64,000 nt of DNA from Peribacillus deserti (GCF_016909175.1 NZ_JAFBFI010000013.1:62001-126000); one strand, 5' to 3'; counted from the first letter of the stretch, positions 9,310 through 17,667 are shown. The notes: generated by a model from the letters alone, not told the origin. Numbers and translations are program-made.

Positions 9310-10434
9310 AGACTGGGAGAGAACGAATTTTATTGTATTCGCTACCCCTATTAAGGAATGTGGTAGGATGTGTCGGAACTGAGAGGGTTCTGATGCTGAA
9401 AGATTGAAATTAAAGATGTTTCATCTGCCGCAGGCAGCTTGTCTCGTTTAACAAAAATTAGGCTGCCAACCACTTTTACGTTAAATGAATATTAAAACAA
9501 ATTGCCAAAGTTGAAAATGCCAATTTCAACTAAAAAATTTGTAAACAAATCTTTCTCTTTTTAAATGCAAGTATGCATATCGGAACGCCAACTGATAGAG
9601 CATGCTGTACCAGTGTGAAGTCTTGTTCGCCAAACGAGATGAAGCTGATACACCTGAAGCGACGTGCATTGAGAGGTGCTTGCGTCGAGACAACGGGGGC
9701 TGCGAATAAAATCGCTTCTACCCAATGAAGGAACCTTGTGGTTTTTTTGAAAGTGGGCGACATTGAAACGATGGATATTCAGCGATGTGAATTTCTGTCT
9801 GTCATATTTTTCAGCTTTGCTGAAATTAATCTAAGTGGTGAAAATCCACCTGGCGGGGAGACCTGGCAACAGCTCAACGTTCAGCTCGGCGGGGGAGTAA
9901 TAATCAATCTTGGCGGATATGATTGGCTAAGTAAAAGCTTAGCTCCACGAAAGTGGTATGTGCAAATAGCTTAACCCGTAAAGATAATGGAACATGCTCC
10001 ATTTTAAAGCAATCCTGCGTTTTAGTAGGAAGCAACCGAGTAAGAAAACAAGAAGTGGGTGCCGAACCGACTGTGAAGAGGTAAATCGACCGAAAGCCGT
10101 ATGGTGAGTAAGAGGGAGCTTCCACATTCTGCCCTTATTAGATTTGCCTTGGAGTCAACCAGAACTTGTTTTTGAAGAATATGACTAAAATGGGAAGGTC
10201 GTAGCGGGTCAATTGATGCCGACGATGGGAGATTTCGCAATTAGGTTTTTAACAATCCTGCAAGGCAGTGGGTGAGTTAGTTCTTGTGGAGGTTTGGCGA
10301 CCTTCTGACTTCGAGACAACCAAAAGCGATTGGGATATGCAGAAAAGAGAGAAAGGGATATGGGTGGCACCATATCTGTCCTGGCGGACTTTATTTGTGC
10401 TGTTTGTTTTTTCCATCGGGAGGTGGTGTTGTAT
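9310..10434 (+). ncRNA. long structured non-coding RNA of unknown class, about 1.1 kb leader of a 214-aa gene
   Basis: The block has no credible ORF on either strand, is GC-richer than its surroundings and is dense in short perfect hairpins: 9324-9341; 9376-9390; two adjoining at 9414-9437 (AGATG-TTT-CATCT and CTGCC-GCA-GGCAG); 9510-9530 (7-bp stem); 9809-9825 (TTTCAGC/GCTGAAA); 9835-9849; 9926-9943; 9945-9956 (CCAC-GAAA-GTGG, a GNRA tetraloop); 9986-10003 (AATGGA/TCCATT); 10357-10376 (GATATGG/CCATATC). Unpaired A- and G-rich linkers join them, as in large ribozymes and ornate RNAs. I find no group II domain V, no reverse transcriptase and no HNH endonuclease (as in HEARO). I cannot exclude OLE, ROOL or GOLLD-type families from memory. 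The 3' boundary is uncertain; it probably continues into the coding transcript. Confidence 0.55.
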
Positions 10435-11079
10435 ATGGCACAACAGGATTACTTAGTAACATCATGGCAAGCATTACTTCAGATGATTGTTAATCTCTGT
10501 GGCAAGGGATACTATCATTATCATTTAACAGAACTTCCAGTTTCTAAACAATCAAAATGGGGAGAGATTGATAAAAAAATTATTAAAAAGTATAAAACAA
10601 ATAAATCGAAGTGGCAGCGGCATAGGATAAAAGCCAAAGGCGTTGCTAACTTCTATTATCTTCGTTGGCAAAATATAATGGTTATCTTACATACCCAAGG
10701 CTCGGTTTCTGATGAGATTGTTTATGATGATAGATTTAGTGATATACGACAATCACCGATTTATTTAAAAATCAGCGAAATGTCGGCTTTTCGGATACAA
10801 CTTACTAGAGAGCATAAAGTTAGGGTTTACTTAACGAAAGACACTTATAGGGGATTGAAAGATATCCTTTATAACGCTTCAAAAACAGGAAATATTTATA
10901 GAATGGCACAGACATTTAATATTATTAATGGTTTTCCTGCGTATTCTGGAATAATTGAACAAAAAAAACGACTAGCTAATTATTTGATTTCTCAAGCTAA
11001 AAGAAACAATGTCCATCTGTCATGGCGTAATTTACGGTTTAATACCAAGAAGAATACAGTGCCAAATTTTTATCGATAA
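10435..11079 (+). CDS. protein of unknown family encoded directly after the structured RNA (214 aa)
   Basis: ATG at 10435 is preceded by GGGAGGTGG eight bases upstream, so I use this rather than an upstream ATG at 10330 that would run through RNA hairpins. The protein is basic and soluble, with no signal peptide. Notable runs are KSKWQRHRIKAKGVAN near residue 55, YYLRWQNIMVILHTQG near 75, FSDIRQSPIY near 100, VRVYLTKDTYRGLKDILY near 125 and FPAYSGIIEQKKRL near 165. The many Lys/Arg/Tyr/Trp suggest nucleic-acid binding. A terminator follows at once, so RNA and protein seem to form one transcription unit. I do not recognise the family; an RNA-binding partner of the leader RNA is an inference from context. 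Confidence 0.75.
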   Translation: MAQQDYLVTSWQALLQMIVNLCGKGYYHYHLTELPVSKQSKWGEIDKKIIKKYKTNKSKWQRHRIKAKGVANFYYLRWQNIMVILHTQGSVSDEIVYDDRFSDIRQSPIYLKISEMSAFRIQLTREHKVRVYLTKDTYRGLKDILYNASKTGNIYRMAQTFNIINGFPAYSGIIEQKKRLANYLISQAKRNNVHLSWRNLRFNTKKNTVPNFYR

Positions 11080-11113
11080 CAGTTAGTATTATTAGAGTTC
11101 AAACATTACATTG

Positions 11114-11144
11114 AAAAATCGCAGCTTTTTGCTGCGATTTTTTG
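11114..11144 (+). terminator. terminator closing the RNA-protein unit
   Basis: Perfect stem AAATCGCAGC / GCTGCGATTT with T5 loop and T6 tail, 35 bases after the stop codon. Confidence 0.9.
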
Positions 11145-11234
11145 TTATTAAAATATTTTTCTACGATAATTATTACTATTTAGTTTTGCTTAGTAAGCAT
11201 AACAGAACTATTTCTATATTTCGTCAATATTTAA

Positions 11235-11267
11235 TCTATATTAACTCTATATTAACTCTATATTTAA
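11235..11267. repeat. three tandem 11-bp repeats in an AT-rich intergenic region
   Basis: TCTATATTAAC occurs at 11235-11245 and 11246-11256, then TCTATATTTAA at 11257-11267. Just downstream TTGAC and GTCAA form an inverted pair (11274-11294 region). The gap 11145-11462 otherwise holds only AT-rich DNA that probably carries the promoter of the next operon. Confidence 0.5.
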
Positions 11268-11462
11268 AAAAATTGACTTAATTTGTTTGTCAATATAACT
11301 GGAATACACAAAAGAATTCATTAAATTTATCATTTTTTGTCTAAAAATAGAGTTGAAAAATAATAGCATTATTACTCCTTTTGACATTTTTCACTATTAA
11401 TAAATGTTTTAATTGTACGTGAAAGTTCTATTCAAAAATAATTTAGAAGGAGTTATAGGAAA

Positions 11463-11804
11463 ATGAATACATCCAATTTAACTTTTTTTCAAACCCTGAA
11501 GCCATTTTTAGATTTAGAAAAGGTCGACTATGAAACAAACATTTCCCCCCACTTCATCAATGCTTATCCGTCTCTATCTCTTTCATACTTTTTATTCCCT
11601 TTTATCGCTAGATACAAGGAGTCTGATTATTTTGTAAAATTTTCATTATCAATTTTGGAAGAGTTTCAGCATTTGGACCATATTGAGAATGTGGATAAAG
11701 TAACATACCAAAGAGATTTATCAAAACTTGAGGATAGATTAAAGGAGCTCTCTGTCAAAGCGACATTCGCAAAGTTTACGGAACAACTAATGAGGGATTT
11801 ATGA
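11463..11804 (+). CDS. hypothetical protein (113 aa)
   Basis: Starts at ATG 11463 with AAGGAG about ten bases upstream and ends in an ATGA overlap with the next gene. The sequence is alpha-helical and acidic (LKPFLDLEKVDYE, FVKFSLSILEEFQHLDHIENVDKV, DRLKELSVKATFAKF) and has one moderately hydrophobic stretch (LSLSYFLFPFIA, near residue 38). No recognised domain. Coupling to a small membrane protein suggests a two-gene unit, perhaps toxin/immunity or envelope related; this is inference only. Confidence 0.6.
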   Translation: MNTSNLTFFQTLKPFLDLEKVDYETNISPHFINAYPSLSLSYFLFPFIARYKESDYFVKFSLSILEEFQHLDHIENVDKVTYQRDLSKLEDRLKELSVKATFAKFTEQLMRDL

Positions 11805-12121
11805 TGAGGAGGGTGTTTAAATCAAAGAAAATAATGCTATCCCTAATGATGGTTTTCCAAATCGAGCCTAATTCATCAACAGAAAATAAGAGTTATACAT
11901 CAGACGTTGATACATCTAAAAAACAAGACAAAGTACCTTTGAACTTTCCCTTATGGAAAGTAGTATTGTTCCATATTGTTGCACCTATTTACTTTTATTA
12001 TTTTGAATATAAAGAACAAAAAGACAAAGAAAGGAAAGATAAGAAAAAAAACAATAAAGATAACTCTGACGCAAGAGGAGAATTCTCCTGTGATGTAGGC
12101 AATACTGGAAGGAATTCATAA
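11801..12121 (+). CDS. small single-pass membrane protein (about 106 aa)
   Basis: Overlaps the preceding stop by ATGA, so translation is probably coupled; ATGs at 11801 and 11804 are both usable. A basic N-terminus (MMRRVFKSKKIM) is followed by a low-complexity polar stretch, one membrane segment (LWKVVLFHIVAPIYFYYF, near residue 50) and a highly charged Lys/Glu/Asp tail. No family recognised. Topology suggests a cytoplasmic charged tail. Confidence 0.55.
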   Translation: MMRRVFKSKKIMLSLMMVFQIEPNSSTENKSYTSDVDTSKKQDKVPLNFPLWKVVLFHIVAPIYFYYFEYKEQKDKERKDKKKNNKDNSDARGEFSCDVGNTGRNS

Positions 12122-12272
12122 CTCTGTTTCTAATAGGAACCTGATTACTTCTATAACCCAATTAGTGAGTACATCTAGACTTTTTATTAGCATCGATTTT
12201 ATCAACCCTTACCATATCGAAGATAGTCATTGAACGGCTACAAATAAATGAGTGGAATGGATGGTGCGTTAA

Positions 12273-12650
12273 ATGGGACATTATATTTCCGCATATGATA
12301 CAGAAGGAAAAGAAAGAGCAGCAATAGGATATTCGGTATGGGATTCTAATGTGAAACTTCTATATAAAGCTTTAGGTCAAAGAGAACTGGGTCCTGATGA
12401 TTGGAGTGGAGATAATAGCGAGGTGGTATTTTCTCATAAAGAGATTTTCGCTGCGGTTAAAAGGATAGAAGAAAGTGAATTTTTTTCAGAAGTCCAATAT
12501 GACGAATTACATCCTTTGATTCGTATATTTACTGAAGTGCAGCAACCAACTATCGATGTAGAAAAGGAAAAAGGAAAACTGGAACAGTTTTTAAATGGTT
12601 GTTTAGTTGTAGCTGCCATGGAAGGACAAGTAAAAATAAACTTCGGTTAA
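12273..12650 (+). CDS. hypothetical protein (125 aa)
   Basis: MGHYISAYDTEGKERAAIGYSVWDSN, small, soluble, acidic. An upstream GGATGG near 12258 is a modest ribosome binding site. FSHKEIFAAVKRIEESEFF and IDVEKEKGKLEQFLNGCLVVAAMEG look helical. The size and isolated occurrence in an island resemble immunity proteins, but I cannot assign it. The next gene follows 25 bases later in the same direction. Confidence 0.6.
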   Translation: MGHYISAYDTEGKERAAIGYSVWDSNVKLLYKALGQRELGPDDWSGDNSEVVFSHKEIFAAVKRIEESEFFSEVQYDELHPLIRIFTEVQQPTIDVEKEKGKLEQFLNGCLVVAAMEGQVKINFG

Positions 12651-12675
12651 AAGGTAGTTTGTTCAATAGGGATGG

Positions 12676-13020
12676 ATGGGATTGCGAATGAAAGGTTCAT
12701 TTCAGGCGAAAGAAGTTAAAACAAATTATGAAGGTGCAGCTACCATAACTATAGGGGTTCATTTTTATTATCAGGAGCATGACGAAATCTACTTCGGTAA
12801 ACTTGATACTACCTTAGTGAAGGGTGAGTTCTGTCAAACTTTGATACACGTTACACCTTCGATTATTAATTCGAATACGAAATTGATTGATTTACAATTG
12901 AACATATATAAAGAGGAAGTCATTCAGAAGCTTCGATTTTCATTCGAAGACATAGTCTTGAACCACATGAATAAGCACAGGGAATTGCATCCGTATCGCA
13001 TTGGTTGGTTAGTGGGTTAG
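12676..13020 (+). CDS. hypothetical protein (about 114 aa)
   Basis: Starts MGLRMKGSFQAKEV at 12676; an ATG at 12688 (MKGSFQ) is equally possible and has a GGGATTG spacer upstream. The pattern of alternating hydrophobic residues (AATITIGVHFYYQ, KLIDLQLNIYKEEVIQKLRFSF) suggests a beta-rich fold. Twenty-five bases after the preceding gene, so probably one operon. No known domain. Confidence 0.55.
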   Translation: MGLRMKGSFQAKEVKTNYEGAATITIGVHFYYQEHDEIYFGKLDTTLVKGEFCQTLIHVTPSIINSNTKLIDLQLNIYKEEVIQKLRFSFEDIVLNHMNKHRELHPYRIGWLVG

Positions 13021-13051
13021 TGTTTATTCTTAGGTCTAGTGAGGTGTTAAA

Positions 13052-13311
13052 GTGAAAAAAAAACGTGTCTTTGCTGCGGTTATAAAACATTAACAAGCGA
13101 TGCTTTAGAAATATGTCCTATATGCTTTTGGCAGGACGACCCCGCCTGTTGGGATGATGCAGATGCTGTCTGGGAGGTAAATGGTATTTCATTAAAAGAG
13201 GCACAAAAAAACTATATAGAGTTCAGGGCTTGCGAAAAAGTAGTTATCGACCTTGTTAGAGCTCCTAATGATAATGAAATAAAAGACCTGAAGTGGAAGC
13301 CTTCAATTTAA
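13052..13311 (+). pseudogene. CPCC-type cysteine-rich protein gene, frameshifted in an A9 tract
   Basis: A GTG at 13052 after GAGGTG starts GTG-AAA-AAA-AAA, then the frame fails after ten more codons. One extra A in the nine-A run would join it to an open frame of 82 codons from 13066: CLCCGYKTL, EICPICFWQDD, WEVNGISLKEAQKNY, ending ...KWKPSI. That frame matches the CPCC family (two CxxC-like pairs, a putative metal site). No in-frame start exists without the shift. Either a broken gene, a sequencing error in a homopolymer, or expression by slippage on A9. Confidence 0.7.
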
Positions 13312-13356
13312 TGGAATGTACTCGACATAAACGGAGCAACTACGTGCAACTGGGTC

Positions 13357-13380
13357 AGAGTCCCTTCAGGGGCTCTTTTT
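13357..13380 (+). terminator. terminator after the CPCC gene
   Basis: AGAGTCCC-TTCA-GGGGCTCT followed by T5. Confidence 0.8.
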
Positions 13381-13408
13381 GTCTTTGTAGAAAGTACATA
13401 ACAGTAAA

Positions 13409-13464
13409 AAGAAAGAACCGTTTTCCTCACCAAGCAGGTGCCCAAGACGGAAACGGTTCTCTTC
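13409..13464 (-). repeat. inverted repeat between convergent units
   Basis: GAACCGTTTTCC and GGAAACGGTTC pair across about 30 bases; the minus-strand copy is followed by CTTTCTTTTT. It could end minus-strand transcription or mark an old element border. 13465-13587 has nothing further. Confidence 0.5.
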
Positions 13465-13587
13465 TCCCAAATCTTGATTAAATATTTGACCAACCAATCT
13501 TATCCATTATCCTAACTTTATGCTTATGAAATGGATACTATATGTTATAACCAACCTGGCTCAAAAACTTACTCTCGTTGGGCTGTT

Positions 13588-14280
13588 TCAACCATATTTT
13601 TTTTCTTTAAATATTGCATCTACAATATCCTCTAAAGAACTATCGTAATCAATTAAGTTGTCCGAGTCTAATGAATCTTTTATTCCTAGAGTAAAAGATT
13701 CTGGTATTTCACACATCTCATATTCATACTTTTCAAACTGAATTCTACTCATATATCGCTTTCTTTTTAAAGTCTGGGTAATTAAACCTAACTCTGTTAA
13801 CCCTTTAATATCCTCACGCAGCTGCTTATCATCTCTAATCCCACATCCAGATGCAATTTTACTCATAGGAATCTGCGTCTTCATTTCCTCACCTCGAGCA
13901 TTACTCATCAAAAATGCATAAATTAATTTTTGATTTGCATTTAGTATATGGCTCCGTAAGATTATATAGTGAAGTAGAAAAAAGTTTCCTTCCGTGTTCA
14001 TATTTTCTCGAGTAAACAATTCAAATAGTAAAGGGTTCTTTTTATCAACATCTACCAGTTCTGCTTTGGTTAATCTATTAGTTATAGATTTAATAGTTGG
14101 TGTAGTAATCCCAAAGTATTCCCTTACTTTTTTCGTTTTGGCATATGATAAATGACTTGGACTATCTTGACATATTGAACTTAGATAAATATACATCATT
14201 CTATCCGTTTTTCTTAGACCTTCTTTTTGAAACAGCCCCTTGCTTACCATGAAAAAATCCTTTTCTTTAAAAGTAATCAT
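13588..14280 (-). CDS. winged-helix protein, replication-initiator-like (230 aa)
   Basis: Two helix-turn-helix regions can be seen: KTKKVREYFGITTPTIKSITNRLTKAELVDV near residues 45-78 and PMSKIASGCGIRDDKQLREDIKGLTELGLIT near 138-168. Tandem winged helices separated by a helical linker are typical of plasmid and phage replication initiators and replisome organisers. Iteron-like repeats directly upstream support that reading. A transcriptional regulator is the alternative. It may let the excised island replicate or be stably kept; this is inference. Confidence 0.55.
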   Translation of the reverse strand: MITFKEKDFFMVSKGLFQKEGLRKTDRMMYIYLSSICQDSPSHLSYAKTKKVREYFGITTPTIKSITNRLTKAELVDVDKKNPLLFELFTRENMNTEGNFFLLHYIILRSHILNANQKLIYAFLMSNARGEEMKTQIPMSKIASGCGIRDDKQLREDIKGLTELGLITQTLKRKRYMSRIQFEKYEYEMCEIPESFTLGIKDSLDSDNLIDYDSSLEDIVDAIFKEKKYG

Positions 14281-14354
14281 TTAATTAGTCTCCTTTTCAT
14301 ATGATGACAGTTAATTTTATCGAAATTTTTGATTTTCCTTTTTTATTTTTTAAA

Positions 14355-14430
14355 AAAATCGGGAGGGAGGATTTTTAAAATACGGAGGACTCGAGGAAAA
14401 ATTGGGAGGGATAATACATAAAATTGGGAG
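14355..14430. repeat. four iteron-like repeats phased at about 22 bp upstream of the winged-helix gene
   Basis: Copies: AAATCGGGAGGG (G-run at 14361), AAATACGGAGGA (14384), AAATTGGGAGGG (14404), AAATTGGGAGTC (14426). Spacings of the G-run are 23, 20 and 22 bases, two turns of the helix, all in one orientation. They lie 75-150 bases before the start at 14280. Either origin iterons or an autoregulatory site. The rest of 14281-14577 is AT-rich spacer. Confidence 0.6.
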
Positions 14431-14577
14431 TCACACACAAAAAAAGCGGTGGGAACAAATAATATATATACTTTTATCAAAATGCTATTTCAAAAATACA
14501 TAAAAAAATACTTTCAATAGCATTTTTTGAAATAAAAACCTCACTTGGAAAGAGCTCCGAGTGAGGTTAGTATATTA

Positions 14578-15576
14578 TTATTTTATATTAAGTTTTTCTT
14601 TCCAGCTATCTATCAATACATTCATACTATATTTTTTATAATCGTTTGAAACCTTGCTAGGAATAAGAAGTTCTTTTAAACGATGCCCTTTTGGCTTCCT
14701 TCCATAGGAATATTTATAACGATTCCTGGTTATACAATAGGCATAAAAGAGCTTATCGACCAAGTCCATCTTATATTTTGGAACGAGTACAGCAACATTA
14801 CTATTTGGCACAAACTCAAAAGTTGAAACATATGAATAAGTATGACTTCCTTGGCCATCGGTTGATACATACAAAGTCCCTTTTGGAAAGATATACTTAT
14901 CACTAATTTCAGCTTTATCGACAAAGGCATCTATAGATGTACTTTGATTTTTTGAAGGTCGAATATAAGGAATGAAGTTAGAATTTTCCTTGCTTTCATA
15001 TCTTTTGACACTAGATGAAGCAATTCCATTATAAACATGGAATAATTGTTCCACCTGCACGTACTCTTCATCAAGCACAGATAACGGCGGCTTTTCGTCA
15101 ATATCATCCTCTTCAGCTGTAACCAAATCAGCTAACATATCAGTCAGCATATTAGTCACATTGTTATGGTATACCCATTCAGGAATATCCTCTTTAGCAG
15201 GAATTTCTAAAGTTGATAATGTTGTATTTGCTTGCCGACCATAGCTGTACTTAAATTTATTCTTTCGAAGAGATAAGCAGTAAAATAATTTCTCTTCAGT
15301 AGTCAAATCTATTTTTGGAACTAAATAATATAGGTCTCTTCCACTATAAAACTCTGAGGGCTGTAAGTATGTCGACATAACAGTACCTCCAGCAGCTACT
15401 GTTATAGTTCCGCCTGGTATAGGACGAATGTGCGGCAATCTTTTCACTTTCGCAGAGACTCCATTATTCTTTTCAGTTCTTGATACAAAGTTAATTCCAT
15501 TAGGGTCAATTTCTAGCTTGTTTAACTCTAAATTCACCCCATATTTAACGTCAAAGTAATCATTTAGCTTAACCAT
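14578..15576 (-). CDS. specificity subunit of a BcgI-like type IIB restriction-modification system
   Basis: About 332 residues from ATG 15576 (seven bases after AAGGTGA; a GTG at 15585 is also in frame). Two similar halves each hold one target-recognition domain: the first ends KFKYSYGRQANTTLSTLEIPAK near residue 125, the second RYKYSYGRKPKGHRLKELLIPSK near 308, the HsdS-like pattern that reads a bipartite DNA target. BcgI's B subunit has a similar length. It is ten bases downstream of the catalytic subunit gene, so the two are one operon. The recognition sequence cannot be predicted. Confidence 0.82.
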   Translation of the reverse strand: MVKLNDYFDVKYGVNLELNKLEIDPNGINFVSRTEKNNGVSAKVKRLPHIRPIPGGTITVAAGGTVMSTYLQPSEFYSGRDLYYLVPKIDLTTEEKLFYCLSLRKNKFKYSYGRQANTTLSTLEIPAKEDIPEWVYHNNVTNMLTDMLADLVTAEEDDIDEKPPLSVLDEEYVQVEQLFHVYNGIASSSVKRYESKENSNFIPYIRPSKNQSTSIDAFVDKAEISDKYIFPKGTLYVSTDGQGSHTYSYVSTFEFVPNSNVAVLVPKYKMDLVDKLFYAYCITRNRYKYSYGRKPKGHRLKELLIPSKVSNDYKKYSMNVLIDSWKEKLNIK

Positions 15577-15586
15577 GGTTATCACC

Positions 15587-17455
15587 TTAAGATATATCCT
15601 TTAAAGAAAATAGTAGGAAACTTTTTAATGTCTCCTCGAACTCTAATTCCGTTAAGGTAGAATAATCCGTATTAAGATATGCCTCAGCTGTCCACTCATC
15701 TTCAGCGGTCACTCTTTTTAATAGACTTTGACCTTCTACGGGTTCCCTATCTCTAAATGAGCTTACCCAGGAGGATTTAATTTCTTGCCATTGTTTTTCG
15801 CTATCTACTCTACCATATTTCTTGTTTTTTACAAATCCATCGTTTCTCCAATAGCCGAAAAATGTCTTCTTATTTGATTGTTCGTGAGGCTTATGAGCCG
15901 TAAAAACCATGATACAAGTTACAGTACTGGCTTTAGAATCATAAAACAATTCTTCTGGCATTGAAAAGACAGCTTCTAATGTGTGCTTTTTTAATAACTC
16001 TTTTTTAAGAGGGTCATTTATTGCACAGCTAATTGGCACAATGGCTATACAAGTAGATAATGGTTGAAGAACCTCAAGGTTATTAAGTACAAATTTTAAT
16101 TCCCTTGCATCTTCCTTTTTCTTTGCGTATGGAGGATTTAGGAAACCAACATTTGGTTTTAACAATTTAATATCCTCTGCCAATTCGAAGCAGCTTCCGT
16201 AGTGAATATTAATAGTCTTCACACCACGGATTAATAAATTAGATACCGCCAATGTAAACATATTAGAGTTTGCTTCAGCACCTATCAAATTTCGGTATAC
16301 TTGTTCCTCTTTGGCCGAATTTCCCTGACACAGTTCAATCATACGTTTCATTGCACTAATAGGAAAACCCGCCGTTCCTGTGCAGTTATCATAGATTATA
16401 GAATTCTCATTGACGTTAGCAATATCTACGAACAACTCTGTAATATGCTGCGGCGTAAGAACTATTCCTAACGATTTATCTCCATTTGCGTATCGTAAAA
16501 ATTCAGCGTAAAACTTCCCTAGAACATCATAATATTTATATGTCCTAGTAAATCCTTTAACATTCTTTTCAATATCTTCAATTAAATCTCTTAATACAGT
16601 GTTATAATTTCCTTTTATTGCATCTTCAGAGATTATTTCTTCGGTTTGTGATGGGATATTTATTAACTTATCACTCGCAAGAACAGAGTGGGTGTTAATA
16701 AAACCATACGATTGTATCATGGTGTTCTTTGCAAATCCTGATATCTTATTTTCATCAAGCTTCTCAGAAATAGTTGTTACCAAGAATTTGGAAAGGGTAC
16801 TCGGTACAGTTTTCTTCTTATATGAAGCAACAAATGCTGCATCCTCTAAAGCCATTAAAATTCCGCTCACGAGTAGCGGCCTTTGGCTTTCCGAAAGGTC
16901 TATATCTCTTAAGTGCTCATTTAACTTCCTGGAATAATCTAATAACTGTTCGTAAGATTGTTTTTCTTTGTCTTCATCGTACAGATAAAGTCTTAAGTAA
17001 TCATTAAAAGTCAGCAGTTCCGCTGTCGACAAGGCTTTAGCTTTGGGCTGACCTTTCAACTGTAAAAAATGGCTGACATTTAGTTGTTCTTCTGTAATTC
17101 CACTTACAGCGATACTCAAGACGTCGTACTCCTTCGATAAAAACGACGAATATAATAATACTCCATCTACTGCATATTCACCATATTGGTCACCTGTTTT
17201 ACTCTGGTGTTTTAATATATCCTTCTTACACTCCACAACGATAAGTAAATCCGAATTAGGGGACGGAAAAGTGACGATAAATTCTGGTTTACCATCTCCG
17301 TTTCCTTTTTTAGATGCGTTCTTTAATAATTTCTTTATTTTTTCAATTTCGTTGTATTGTGGCTGAGGGTAGATTGTTACAGATTGTCCTGAACTTAGTC
17401 CTTTGTGTTTCCTAAAAAAGTCATAAACTATACTTTCGGTAAGACGTTCACTCAT
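15587..17455 (-). CDS. nuclease-methyltransferase subunit of a BcgI-like type IIB restriction-modification system
   Basis: About 622 residues counted from MSERLTESIV at 17455 (an ATG at 17467 adds four). An N-terminal PD-(D/E)xK nuclease shows D69 and E75-C-K77 in NSDLLIVVECKK; a helical linker follows; then an N6-adenine methyltransferase with TPxxI (334-338), SAM motif DNCTGTAG (356-363) and catalytic NPPY (440-443). Cutting and methylation in one chain of this length, plus a separate specificity subunit, matches BcgI from Bacillus coagulans, which cuts on both sides of its site. All key residues are present, so it should be active. A promoter with twin operators lies upstream. Confidence 0.88.
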   Translation of the reverse strand: MSERLTESIVYDFFRKHKGLSSGQSVTIYPQPQYNEIEKIKKLLKNASKKGNGDGKPEFIVTFPSPNSDLLIVVECKKDILKHQSKTGDQYGEYAVDGVLLYSSFLSKEYDVLSIAVSGITEEQLNVSHFLQLKGQPKAKALSTAELLTFNDYLRLYLYDEDKEKQSYEQLLDYSRKLNEHLRDIDLSESQRPLLVSGILMALEDAAFVASYKKKTVPSTLSKFLVTTISEKLDENKISGFAKNTMIQSYGFINTHSVLASDKLINIPSQTEEIISEDAIKGNYNTVLRDLIEDIEKNVKGFTRTYKYYDVLGKFYAEFLRYANGDKSLGIVLTPQHITELFVDIANVNENSIIYDNCTGTAGFPISAMKRMIELCQGNSAKEEQVYRNLIGAEANSNMFTLAVSNLLIRGVKTINIHYGSCFELAEDIKLLKPNVGFLNPPYAKKKEDARELKFVLNNLEVLQPLSTCIAIVPISCAINDPLKKELLKKHTLEAVFSMPEELFYDSKASTVTCIMVFTAHKPHEQSNKKTFFGYWRNDGFVKNKKYGRVDSEKQWQEIKSSWVSSFRDREPVEGQSLLKRVTAEDEWTAEAYLNTDYSTLTELEFEETLKSFLLFSLKDIS

Positions 17456-17490
17456 TGAGAAAAACATCCCTTCGTATTGTATTTCAAAAA

Positions 17491-17559
17491 AACTACAGTG
17501 GAGTTTTGTGATATTTCAATCATACCATTCAAATTTTTGTTTTTCAACTACAGTGGAGT
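17491..17559 (-). promoter_or_regulatory. restriction operon promoter bracketed by two identical operators
   Basis: Minus-strand promoter: TTGAAA (17547-17542), 17-bp spacer, TATGAT (17524-17519). The 14-bp sequence AACTACAGTGGAGT occurs at 17491-17504 and 17546-17559. Its core is an imperfect palindrome ACTnCANTGnAGT. The upstream copy touches the -35 box, the downstream copy lies just past the expected start site. This is a classic layout for repression, possibly by a controller-type protein; no such HTH gene is adjacent. Confidence 0.7.
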
Positions 17560-17667
17560 AAAAAATAATCTTCTTGAAACAAATATTTTAGCGTTTTTTT
17601 AGCTATCATTCGGATTTTAGATTATAATTTGAAAGCAATATGCTAATATCAAACTTCGGAGGATGCA

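Noticed and set aside
9310-10434. Group II or group I intron
   Set aside because: AGCCGTATGG near 10096 resembles the start of a group II domain V, but the matching 3' arm is absent and no reverse transcriptase or maturase is encoded; group I core motifs were not found. Left as unknown structured RNA.
10249-10493. Short ORFs on both strands inside the RNA block
   Set aside because: They overlap each other in several frames, lack ribosome sites and have compositions typical of translated structured RNA.
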